64,000 nucleotides of DNA, from assembly GCF_027744825.2 (NCBI RefSeq), contig NC_071345.1, positions 17,330,001 through 17,394,000 on the forward strand, read 5' to 3'. The notes below the pieces were generated by a model that was given only the letters and a program-made list of their open reading frames with translations, was not told where the DNA came from and ran no database searches. Shown piece after piece: positions 48,001 through 59,681 of the stretch (its first letter is position 1; every line of letters starts with the position of its first letter). Source of the DNA: Synchiropus splendidus (Eukaryota; Chordata; Actinopteri; Syngnathiformes; Callionymidae). Made by a program: the position numbers and the translations under genes.

Positions 48001-51000
48001 GATCTGCATTCATTTAAAGCAGGGGAGTCCAAGCTGTTCCTGGAAGGGCTGCAGTGGGCGCAGAGTTTTTTTTTTTCTTTTCAGGACTGGATTTCCTGAT
48101 TTATAGGACGAGATGGCATTGATGATTAATTTGAAGTTTGCAGTCTTGGTGGCTAATTCCTCTTTGGTTATGCTTCAGTTAGCATCTTCATTTGGTCCTG
48201 GTTTTAACAGTCAGAGTTTGGAACTGAATTCCAGATTGAAAACAGACATGATAAAAGAACCCCCCGTTCATTGTCTGTTGAAAACTCCAGCGAGAGCAGG
48301 TTGGCACCTTGAAAGTTGAAATTAAAACAAAAACTCCCGGCGCATGATGAAAGATGAAACGTGTCGACAAGCAAGTCCTTGCCAAACACAGCTCTCAGAA
48401 TGGGGGCCCATAGCCAGCATATCAGCAGCTTACAGTAAACCCAGGATCTGATCCGACCCTCTGATTCCTCCGTCACCTGTGACGATGAACTCTTTAAGAG
48501 CCCGAAAACACTGATAAAATCGTCTGTCCCTCGATGGTGGCTGGTGTGGTTGAGAGATATGGTCTGTCATCAACCAGAGATTTGGACCACTGCCTCCTCC
48601 TCTTCTCCTCAAAGTCATTTAAGGTGGTTTTAGAGTCTCACAGCTTTAGGAGATCATACCCGGATATCACATGTCCGCTCGGAGCTCGCTGACTCAGCAA
48701 AGGGAAGTATGGGAATCCATATCAAAACCTTTAAACCCATGACCTTCCGAGAGTCTTCCTCCCATATTACTCTGTGGCTATCCCTCTTTAGGGCAGTATA
48801 ATCCACCCAAGATAGCTTTATTCCACACGACACGGACAGTCGTTCTGGTCTGATTCATCAAGGTATTATTCACCTCCTATTGTTAAATGCATGGTTGGAC
48901 GAAGCCTCCAGCTGGAACCCATGAAACAGAAGCCCATGTTCCTGTTTCCAGTTAAGCTGACAGTCGAAGGTTGCGGAAGAGGAGTGCGAGAGGGTCGCTC
49001 TCCGCCAGGGGGTTCGTGAATAGAAAAGCAGTGAGTGATATATTTGGTCAGGGTCGGGGGGCTACAGTGCAGATAGAGGGGCTTTTGTGCTGGGGGCGAC
49101 ACACCCTCACAGGAAGCGCTCCCTTCGCACTACGGTGTGGCGGATAGACGCTCATTGGTGGGAGGTGAAGCACAGGAATTCACTTCAACAGTATGAGAAG
49201 GGACCATCACCAGCATCACAACAGACAAGCTGCATCATTTTGCAGAGGCCCGTCCCGGCTTATCTAGTCGACCTTCGTTCACGAGCGACGACCTCCAGTT
49301 TAGAATGAGCCCCATTACTTATCACCTAGCTTTTAATCTAACTCCATCTCAGAAACCTTTTTTTTTTCTGTTTATAGCAGTCAAGTTTAAAGGCCGCCGC
49401 CTCCTCCGGATGACCGCACTAATAAACCGCTCTCAGAGGGCAGCAGCGAACTCTGCGTCACACTAACAGACCACCATTGATATAATAGAGACCTCTGACT
49501 CAATACCTCTCTCTATATCTCCCAAACTGGCTATATCTATATATATATAAGAAGTAATGGGACAGTTGGTCAAATGTCTCGCTTGGATCCACATTTATAA
49601 CCAGTTTAATTGCAAATATTTGGGTAAATAAATGGTCGGCATGCAATAGATGAAAGCTGGGCCAGAGACTTGTGCTCCTTCATATATGTGCAAACAGGCG
49701 TCCCCTATCCAGGGCGGTCTTGAAGATTTGTGGAGGCAGGACAGAGCTTTTACACAGCATTAAGAAGAGCTTCGACTTGTGAACATGGTTAGTGTTTTTA
49801 AGATGTTTAATATTCATACATGTCTAGTCAGTGGTCTCTGGTACCACAGCGTCCACAAGAAGAGTGGTGGTATTTACTTCCCATCCTAATTCGGCCTTGC
49901 GTGCTTGGCAGTGTATGAGGTCATATTTCTGGCCCAGTAGAACAATGGGCCGATGAAACTACATGGTGCCATATCTTTAGGAATTGCTGGGTAAACCAAG
50001 TGACAGAATGGTGAACAGATGTTTTTGCTTCTAGTTTGCTTGAATGGCAACAATTGTCGACATGCTATACACTGATCTGACTTCCCTTTGACTCCCTCAT
50101 GAGATCAGAGTTGAACTATAAAACTGAACATCTAAATAAAGCATGCTAACGTTAGCCGGTTTGCTGTCCCTTGAAATAAATGAACAGAAATAGAAAAAAT
50201 ATCGAATTGATACCATGCTTAATCCATGTGTGTTTTATGTTTTGTTATTTAAAAAAACTGCATATAAAATCAGATAATATACCCAAAAAAAACCAATTTC
50301 ACCTTTTTTATTTTTATTTTTTTTCACATCATTAATTGTACTTGTTTGATCATCTTTTCTGGCTTGTTGTCCTTGTATGTGGTTTTTACATGTTTCAATC
50401 ACGTAAGGCAATTTCTCTTCATCCCTTCGTTCTTCTGACTCAACAGTCCTTCACAAGAGTCACAGTGTACACCATGGCCCATCAGGGAATACAGTCGTCC
50501 TGTCCTCCTGTATCTTCATACAAGTGCAGTGTTCAAAAGACGCATATTTACCAGTGACATCTCTTACTTCCAGACCGCTCTAAATCATTGACCAAATCTT
50601 ACAATGGCTCTTCCACATCCTTAACTCTTGAGTCCAAAAATGCTTTCACCTCAAGTCAATCTCTGAGGTCCTGGGGTTTTTAACAGTGCCCCGGTCCTCT
50701 CAAGTGAAGACACTCAGGTTGGCAGTGCTGAACTGTCCAAATAACTGACTTTATTGGCAACTTCTACCATCATGTATGTGGCCTAACATTTGTATCTGCC
50801 TGTTTCTTCTCTTGTCATTTACCAGGCAGGCTAAGCATATGTCGATGCCTTCGTATTATTTCTCACTGCTCCAGAGCCTTTATCCTCAGCTTGGTCCCCA
50901 GCTAACACAGATACCATCAGGAAAGTGACTGCATGACTTTCTCTGGACGTAGTTTGTTTACTAGAGGAAGCAAACAACGAAGCAGTTCTCAGAGTGTGTT

Positions 51001-53450
51001 TTAGAGAAAAAGCCAAGCGTCCTGGCTTTCCAACTTGGAGAGTTTTCTTTTGGGTAACTGAAGACAATAATTTGGTTACTTGAGACAGCAGCAGATTGAT
51101 ATATTCTATGTTCATACTGAAGCACCGGCATTATTCATTTTTACTTCCCAATTTGCTCAAATAAGCACAATTATTCAGGTTATTTGCACAGCTATCCATG
51201 AAGAACTCCGGAGTTGAGCTGACTTGGTGTGTGGGCGGTTGGGTTTGGGTTGGGTCAGCTGGAATGTTCATCGATCTTGATCACACTTCAACAACCGAAG
51301 CAAACAGCCATTGAACTTCACAAATGCATTTAAAAAACAGGAAGAATGTCTGCTGCCCCATCTTGGGATTAGTTGTCATCTATTACTATATTAATTATAT
51401 TCGTATATTACGGCTCTATAACTTTTCTCTTACCATTTTTTGAACACGTACAAAACTGAACACCTTGGCACAACTTTGTTTTCCAAGTTTGAGTGGACAG
51501 TTATCTGCTATAGGCTTGTATGAGGGTTATTTTCTGGGCGGTCAATTCCCTCATATTAAAAAACAACAACCAGCAACGCTAGAAAATGGTTGCTTAGCAT
51601 GTGTGCTGCGAGCAGGACGAGCCATGATGAGGTTAACACATTGGCGATGTTTTTGCTTGGACTCTAAACTGTTTAGACACACAGAGACAAACAAACCAAA
51701 TGGGACATTTATCTCCTGACAGACCTTGTGTTTACAGGAAGTGTTTTCATTTCTTTAACTGCTGCCAAAACTAGACATGCGAGAGGAGAGAGGTGCGGAT
51801 GGATGAAGGTATTTGTCGACTTCAACGCTGTGGGAGAAAAAAGCAGTGGGGAAGGTGATTGTGTAAGGCTTACCGCTGCTGTTGTGACCTGCTTCCATGG
51901 GGCCATTTGACCTCTAATGATACACACACAGGAAGTTACAAACAAGTGCGCTCATGTTTACAGCAACGCGCACGATGCATCTTATAAATCCTACACCATT
52001 TTTTACAAGGGAAAAAAGCTACAGAAGGCGATACACCAATCCCTCCTTGCCTTATAAAAGTAAAAGGTATTTGTTTACGGGCTGCAAAGGCTGTTTCTGC
52101 CAGGTCCTGTGCAGTTGGACTGGAGAAGCTCCACTGTCTCTTTGGCCGGATCCGGGCATTCTAATCCTCATTAGTTCAGTTGTGTTTGGCAAACCATGAC
52201 CTGCCCACCCAACTGTGATATCATTCTGCTGTCTCAGTTCAATAGCACTCCTCTATTTGTGGGCACAGTCATCATTGAAACACCAAAACACACATGCCTC
52301 TGCATGCACGCAGGCTGACTTCAACTCCCCCAGATACAAGACACGTGCAGACTTATCAGCCGCTGAGATAAACATCTACTATTCATCCGGAGGACTTTGA
52401 GCTTTCTCTCGCTTTATAACGCTGACCGCACCAGTGTAGCTACAAATGAGACAAACATTCCTGATTTACAAGGGAGTTTCCTCGCCATTAAACTACTCAT
52501 CAGCTGGTCGGCCGGTTTGAATCCTCCGGTTTCATGGTTAATCTCTTGCAGCCCTACCCAAACCTCCAGCCAAACATCTTGCTGTGGCTCGTTTGTTCCA
52601 GCTTACCTGTCAGTCGGTCATGTACAAGGAAGAGGCTACTGCTCAGACAAAGAAATGTCCCATGTTCTCTCACTTTCTCATTCTTGTTTTGCAATGTCGA
52701 CCATAGAGTTCGGCCTGCCATTAGGCTGTTCAGGGGCTGAGTAGAGCTAGTTGCTTTTGACTGCTGACTCAGATGTATAACTGGAACACCTCTCGTGCCA
52801 GGATTACAAACTCGGACATGGGAGAGTTGACTCTGCAAAAACAGTTATGAGGTGGTTGTCTATTTGTTCGTAGCATTGTTGATTGGATTGTTTTGAATCT
52901 GAACTGAAATAAAGATTTCAGGATTGTATTTGTCAGTCTCCCAGAGTGACGTGGAGTCAGGGACTTAAAAAGGAGAGAAAAGAGGAAGAGACGTTACAAG
53001 TGCTGAAAGTTAGCACACTGTAGATGAAGTGTGTCAGTTGAACATCGGTGGGCTGTTCTTTTTGACAACTTAAGATGATTCTAAGATGATGTACTCTAAC
53101 TCTTAGTCATTGCTCCTCATTCCTGTTCATATTCCATGTGTTTTGCACCAGTGGGCATGTTCTGTCTCTGCAGGGGTTTGGTAGGTCTCCACTTTAACAT
53201 GTTGGAACTGAAGTCTCAGCTTTACTTAAAGCCTTCATTTCCAGGACCTTTTTTCCTCATTGCCACTTACTAAACTTGTTACGGTAATTTATATCCCTTC
53301 AGTGTGTAATCGTGGTCGAATGGTATGACCTGGTATGATCACTGACAACAACATCTCTAGCCCTCAGCAGACAACCTGCTGGTCCACTGTGCTGAGTTGA
53401 AAATATATTTTCTTATTGTTCTTGATTAGTTGCTAGATAAAGAGATTATC
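45010..53450. other. Intergenic stretch, prss35-me1, first part
   Basis: No exon, RNA gene or intact mobile element was identified in these 8.4 kb. Open frames up to 115 aa occur, but none has a known motif or a paired splice pattern. One TGACTCAGCA (48690-48699, preceded by GC) is a 12-of-13 match to a Maf/NF-E2 recognition element, about 10.9 kb upstream of me1. A short TA run sits near 49540. Confidence 0.5.
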
Positions 53451-53462
53451 ACCTTCCACAAC

Positions 53463-54505
53463 ACATCCTCACTCCCGTGGTGTTATTATATTTGATGACG
53501 CAGACTTTTGCGCTAGGCAGCATTCCGCGTTGCACTGACACTTTAAATTGAAGCACACTTCTCGCCTTCCATGGCAAATCGTGACGCCATGGGCGGCAAC
53601 ATGTAAAAGATGTAAAAGAAAAACCAAGGTTGGGGTTATGTAAGGCATGGGATGGCGCTTCTTCCGTTTTACATGCAACCACTTGTCACCTGAAATTTAA
53701 ATCCACGCAAATGGCTGTGCGCTTCAGTCTTGGCAGCACCAACAGTAATGAGGACAAGCCACATAAAAGGTTATATGTAGCAACACACCCTCACTCCCAT
53801 GGCGTCATATATTGACATTGGGAAAGTTGTGTCCTACACTGACAAAAAAGGCAGCCTTCAGCTGCATGTTGACAAAATGGCAGCACGACTCGTGGAAAAA
53901 AGATGGCGGTTGGGGTTAGGGTAAGCTATGGGATGGTGCTCCAATCATTCCGCATTTAAAGAACGTGTCAAATTTGCTATTTAATTCAAACGGTGGTGCG
54001 TTTTAGTCAGGAGAGCCAGGGGTTATAAATAACAACTGACATCCAGTCTCCTTCAGTGAAGGGAGTTTCAGCACGGCTGTAGCTTCATGTGAAGTAAAGC
54101 TTGTTGTTTTTTTTCTCTCCATTCGCGCATGATGCCCATGCGCCCGCGTGCAATGCTACATGTGGCCCCACGCAACGCATGATCTACGCCGGCCCGCCTG
54201 GAACGCTACAGAAGAAAAAGGTTTCGTTCAGTCCATTGAAAACACCAATGCTCAAGGCTGCCTTTTTCGTCAGTATAGGATGCAAAAGTCCACTTTCCCA
54301 ACATGAATATATTACGCCATGAGAGTGAGGATGGGTTGCGCAATCCACCACCCCCGCCTGCTACGCAGGGAAAATGTTTTTTACTCCAGTGAAACACGTA
54401 TGTGTCAACATGCAATGCAGACAGCTGCTTTTGACCTCAGTATAGGAAGCAAAAGTCGCCTTTCCGAACGTCAATATACACAATGGGAGTGAGGATGGGT
54501 CTCCT
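53463..54505. repeat. Tandem and inverted repeat cluster with CATCCTCACTCCCATGGCG core
   Basis: Two direct copies begin at about 53463 and 53784, spaced about 321 bp, and share downstream blocks (GGTTGGGGTTA, then GGGATGG near 53626-53654 and 53911-53937). Two inverted copies have the core on the minus strand at about 54313-54335 and 54481-54500; reading inward they share CCTATACTGA and an AAAAGGCAGC-type block. The unit therefore flanks itself in opposite orientations. A fifth copy is at 61436-61557. Confidence 0.7.
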
Positions 54506-56840
54506 TCCATGTCTTCCAGAGTATATCGTCACATTCTTTGCTCTTGCCTCTAATCCTGTTTCTTTCAGTGGTGAGTTCAGTTGAAATGTTGTCCTGTATT
54601 TTATTCAATTCTGTCTTATATTGGAGGATGTTGGAGGCTATTGAAAGCCCTGTAAACAAGCAAACCGACTGACCTTAGCGTCAACCAAGGGCACAAGAAA
54701 GAGAGACTAACATTTATCTACATTTGCAACGTATTTTAATTTTAACTATTGAAATTTGGAGTCAGATTCTAGTGGAAATTATTAAGTCTGTTTTTGGATT
54801 CTCCCAGTTTTCTTGTTATAATTCAAATGGATTTTTCTCGTATAAAGTGTTTCACCAGAGGCTCTAGAGAACCCTCCCCTGGATTTGTCCAGTCTCCTTC
54901 ACTTTTGCAGACAACTTCTGATCTAAGTTCTCCCCAGGCAAACACACGTCAACTCAGCTGTCTTTCATAATCCAAGACAGAAAAGCTGAACCTTAAAGCA
55001 CCATTTTCCACCTCCTTAAATATCTACAGTCTCAAACAGTGGGTCATTATGAAGCATGATCGGTGAAAGAGCTCATTGATTTTGGAGCTGTGGGGGGAGG
55101 GTCATGTATGAAATCAAAGACGACTTGAACAGCTAAGTGCAGTGATGTATGTACGGCGGTACATTTGGAACTCCTCAGGAACTCCTCCAAAACATCCGCC
55201 CAGTTCCTCCGCGGGTGTTGTCGTCACTCTTAGCGCCTTTGAGAGGGGTGTGTGCTTTCCTTGGTTCAAAGACAAACAGTAAGCGCTTCATAAAAGTGTG
55301 GTCATTTTTCCTTTGCCAGCAATTTTGCCAAATCTCCAGAGGCGTGTACAAGGGTTTACTGTGGGAAAGGTTATTCTCCCAGACCTTGAATTGGACGTAT
55401 GAGTTTATTAGCGTCTGCAGAGACAGTGAGAGGGTCATGGTTGGGTCACCGAGGTCAAACCAGGTGATGCATCAGTGGTACATTTGCTCATCTCCTGCCT
55501 ATACGTGACGCGGCCATGACAGAAAACATAGCTCCTCCATCCAGGCTGGCTGTAATTCAGTTTAATGGGCACCTACGTGAATCCTGTATGATCGGCGGCG
55601 GCGCAGGAAGCGCGGCCAGGTGTTGCTGTCAGCATGCCATACAATAAATGGATGTAAGAGGGAAAACCATGGGTTTGAGTGAGATTTGATTCTGGGTAAT
55701 TGTATTTGTCTTTGTCTGCTGCCTCCTCCTCTTCCTGGCCACGAAAAGCCCCGTGGGGATAAACAAGAGTCAAAACCCAGACGAGAAGAAAAGAAGTGGG
55801 GGCGGCAGCTGCGTATGACTGTGATCCTGAAAGATGCACGTCCTTCAGTCTCTCTCTCCGTGTGGACGTGTGTGTGCTCAATTAGGTATTATATGGTCAA
55901 CTCACCTCACATTGTGTTTGGTACAAACGGTGCATTATTTCTCCCACCCACCAACTGCTGAGTCAAGAATATGATGTAATATTTAGTGCGTCTGCTGCAG
56001 TTTTATAGCATCATTTAAAATCATTGCATCATAGCATGGTTTATGTCCTCTTTCAGTATCAGGTCGGCCCGTCTCTAATGCGTGTCTGAGTCCATGGCCT
56101 TGACTGTTGGTCGACACCAGCGCCAGATATTTTCATGTGGACTTTTCATTCTGCGTTGCATGTTGAGGCATTAATGTTTCAATGGAGTATAATACAGCGT
56201 CACTGGGAGGCTGAAGTTCTCCTGAACGTAGTCACTGTTTCACCCCTTGGGAGTAGGAATGTAGTGCCGCCGGCCGGGGAGCTCTGGCCGCCCTAAGCAA
56301 GATGGTTTTGTGGCCCTGCATATAACAAAATGGGCTTGAGTTGAGACTTGGCTTGAAAATGGATTTTGACAATCCACATTTTACACCATCGCTTTTACAG
56401 AATGTCTTCCATTATTTGTTTTCAAAAATAATCCTGTCTTCTAATCTAATCAGTCTCTCTCTCAAAGGCTCAAGTCTAAGAAACATGAAGTTTTCTTCGT
56501 CCTTTTAACTCCCACTCCATGATTTCTTGGATCACGATCACTATTCTCATACTAGAAAAGCATGTATTTATCTTTACGTACACTGCTATGTAAATAAAGA
56601 TAAAACATAGTAGTCTGGAATGTACGATATTTTTGGCCAAGTGGATCTGGAGTCACTTAATACTATGTCAAAACATGTTCTTTTTCATGGAAACAAACTC
56701 AAGTGGGTCAATGTCATTTTGTGCTCACGTCTTTCCAGACTCACTCTGTTGTTTGTTTTTAATGCTACTGTGCTGCTGACAAGCAGCAGTTCACCATTGT
56801 GGGCTGATGAAGGGCATGCTATTCTATTCTGGAACACTTG
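54506..56840. other. Intergenic stretch, prss35-me1, second part
   Basis: I see no gene. Open frames such as 55149-55508 (plus) and 55573-55881 (minus) overlap one another on opposite strands and lack domains. Sequence around 56255-56330 is GC-rich and locally CpG-dense but short. Confidence 0.45.
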
Positions 56841-57580
56841 TGTCATAATGGCGGCTGAAGGACCCAAGTGCAGTCAGAGTTGGTTGACAGAGGACTCGGA
56901 GACGAGATTAAATTATACAATTTAATCGGTGGATTTTACAAATAATAACACAGACAGACAAATAACTATAACTGAGAACGCCGGGAACCAAAACGCGGAC
57001 CGGGAACAACACACAGAGAACGGGGAAAGTCTGGAAAACAAAGAGAGGTGGATTAGCCATCAACGACCTACTATAAATGGGAGAACAGAAAAACACATCC
57101 GGAGTTAAGCTCAACGTGGTGGTGGCACTAAACTGAAAGAGCTCGGAGGTGGTGACAACACACACGCTCACGAGGGTTAAACTTTACGGATCAATATAAC
57201 TAAAAGGGTGAGGCTTAAATGAATAGCTCACACGCGGACTGAATTGAGAGTAAGGAAGTAAACACAGGAATCGCAAGGGAGAACGGGAGAACAAAGAGCG
57301 GCGACAGAATAGGGATTCAGCTCGGAAGGAAATTTGGAAACAATCAGGGTTAGTAACGAAGATCATGGAAGATTCTACCATCTGGCAAACATAGCTGGCT
57401 TCGAAGGGAATAGGTCCATGGGAGGATTGATGACGGGATTAGTGCCAGCTGCATTTGCCTGTGAAGGTGGAGGGAAGACAGGAGATGGAAACGACAAAGA
57501 GTATCACAAATAAAAGCACATGGAAGAGACGCGGAGAAAACACAACAATAAAACCGACGGAGAGAAGTACGGATATGACA
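56841..57580 (-). mobile_element. Solo-LTR-like element B (740 bp)
   Basis: On the minus strand it begins TGTCATATCC and ends GCCGCCATTATGACA, so the ends are TG...CA and inverted (TGTCAT/ATGACA). The flanks are a perfect 5-bp duplication, ACTTG at 56836-56840 and at 57581-57585. Near its 3' end come an AATTTAATC block and GCACTTGGGTCC, a form I associate with teleost Gypsy-type LTRs. No coding genes adjoin it, which fits a solo LTR left by recombination. Confidence 0.75.
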
Positions 57581-57585
57581 ACTTG

Positions 57586-59552
57586 GCTGCATCCCACGTA
57601 AAATGTTCGACTAAGTTATCAAAAAAAGGTTTCTCCGTGTCCTGCTTTTAATACTTACACTCAATTGTACGGATAAAGAGATCTCAGCAAACCTGCTGTT
57701 ATAGCTCCATATAGAGCATTCTAGCCGAGGAGAAGAGAAGAAATAGAATCACATTAAAGGTTTTGAACTTAACACTCATTGCTATAGAATTGCGGTGTAA
57801 TCTTAAAAAACAAATATCCTGTGGTGAAGCGTCGCTGGTAGTGATGCTGAAGCGTCATCTTTCTCTTCATGGGAGGCTAATTTTGGTGCTAACTACACAA
57901 ACTCGAAGTCTAGACAAATCTTCTGCCGTCCCTCTGTGTTGCTAGTGAGTCGTTCAGAAGTCGTGAGAAGTTCAGGATCCATATTTACCCTTAGACACAG
58001 CTTTGGTTATGACACATGTGCTCACATACACCTATCCATGGACCGCTGCAGTATCAGCAGGTACTCACCACAGCAGAGTACTGGAGACAATAATTCACTG
58101 TTTTTACTTCATGATACTTTGATAAAGGATAGGTTTTTAGGTCAAAAAGACTGAAAACATTCAGGAAGTGCAGAACCTCAGTTGTGTGATCAATACATTA
58201 AAAACATGTCTCACAATCTTCACTCAATGTAACAACTCTTATTATGAAAAAAATATATCATTTGTGTTGAAGTATTGAGTCCACGTTAGTACGTTTTCAT
58301 TCCTGGGTGTCTGTTATTGCTGATAATTTCATTTGACCATCTCACTGGGTCCCTCAGCATGTCCACGCTTCTCTCGCCAGAGTTATTCTGGAGGTTCAGG
58401 CAGGAAGCCAGTTGGCATTGGGCGGCTGGAGGAATGCAGGAAACTCAATCAACCCACCCGTTGATATCAGCTTGTTGTTATCACAGAGGGATGAGGTGAT
58501 CACAATGTTGAGCAGCTGCATGCCATCAGTCTGGCCATCATGTATTTATAGCCAAGCACCATGATGATGTTGTACTTGTTTGTCTTCATTCTCTGCTGGG
58601 ATTTCCTTCACTGAATCAGTCGGACACTCAGCTTTTGTTGCTCTTTCAGGGTTAAATATATAGACATGATCACTATTCATAAATGCTCTTGTTGGGAGTT
58701 CATTGGTGATGTGTCACTAGAAATGTAAACTATGCTGACCAAGTACTCCATAGTGCTCATATTATTATTATATTAATATAGACATTTGGGTACGTGATCT
58801 CGCACTGAATTTGGTTTTTGCAATGTAGTGATTGTTTGTATTGTTTCCACTGTAGATGTCAGTCAGTAGTCACGCGAGTTTTCCTCTTTTGTTTTTTGAG
58901 TTGTGAGGTCCAGTCAAAATGTAATCATCTGTACCTTGTAACTGTCCTTGAAAAATGATTTGAAATATGTTCAGACAGACAAATGGTGAGGGTCCCATTC
59001 CCTCCTGGCCGCGGGTAAATAAGAAACTAATGTGTTCATAAGTGCAGTCGTGACATTGCGTAACAGCAAAATGACAGCTAAAGGTCGACCTTGGATATAA
59101 ATAACCTTTAAATACTCCCTCAGATGAACAGACTTTACTAGAGTGACTCAGCAAAACTGCCTTACATCACCTCAGAAATGCAAATGAAGAAACCTCCTCT
59201 CACCTCCTGAGCCTCAGTCTCATGCTAGTAATGGTATTTAATACATGCTTTATTAAAAATGTTTTCTTTTATCATATTAATAGAAATGGTTGCCGTTTTT
59301 AAATTTTATTTTTGTTATTAATGAGGTTTTTTTGACAAATACAAATAATAAGTATTAGTTATAGACTGGATTTTTATTTCATCAAATAACTGTGACAAGG
59401 TGCATCCACACTCTCTGGGACTTTGAATCAATAAAAGACGATAGTATTGATAAGGAGACAACATTCGGAAGGTTGAGGTCTCTGTTCGCTCATCCACTTG
59501 TTGAGCGCTCAACAGGTCACTGGTGCTCCGCTCTATTTAAAGAGACAACAAC
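57586..59552. other. me1 upstream region
   Basis: No gene is seen. It is moderately AT-rich and has no CpG island. The notable element is the ARE-type site at 59143-59153. A TATTTAAA-like box at about 59533-59540 lies too close to the start codon to be the TATA box of a leader-bearing transcript. The me1 transcription start is not evident. Confidence 0.45.
59143..59153 (+). promoter_or_regulatory. Antioxidant response element (NRF2-small Maf type)
   Basis: GTGACTCAGCA matches the extended ARE/NF-E2 consensus (RTGAYNNNGC and TGASTCAGCA) at every position and lies 400 bp upstream of the me1 start codon. ME1 is a well-known NRF2 target that supplies NADPH in oxidative stress, so the site fits its neighbour. 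It also contains an AP-1 site (TGACTCA), and occupancy by AP-1 alone cannot be excluded. Confidence 0.6.
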
Positions 59553-59681
59553 ATGGCTCCGGGACTGGTCAGACGGGAATCGGCGGACACGGAGATGCAC
59601 AAGTCCGAGGACAAGAAGACGAGCTTCGTGTACACCAAGAAGAGGGGCTTCGATGTCACCAGAAACTCTCACCTCAATAAA
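59553..59681 (+). CDS. me1: Cytosolic NADP-dependent malic enzyme, first coding exon (43 aa)
   Basis: ME1 converts malate to pyruvate and CO2 with production of NADPH. Only the first coding exon is in the window: it starts at an ATG in strong context (ACAACATGG) and ends in phase 0 at a GTAAGA donor (59682). The C-terminal part, KKRGFDVTRNSHLNK, matches RGYLLTRNPHLNK, the end of human ME1 exon 1 as recalled. The part before it (MAPGLVRRESADTEMHK then SEDKKTSFVYT) is about 17 residues longer than in human ME1. A second in-frame ATG (59595) would give 29 residues instead. Mitochondrial ME2/ME3 start with targeting peptides and do not match. Synteny with prss35 and snap91 supports the call. Confidence 0.85.

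Noticed and set aside
53905..53935. Telomere-like GGTTGGGGTTAGGGTAAG
   Set aside because: Only one true TTAGGG unit is present, and the matching block in the neighbouring repeat copy lacks it; it belongs to the local repeat.
55149..55881. Overlapping open frames of 87-119 aa on both strands in the intergenic region
   Set aside because: Opposite-strand overlap, no recognisable domain and no promoter or splice pattern; treated as chance.
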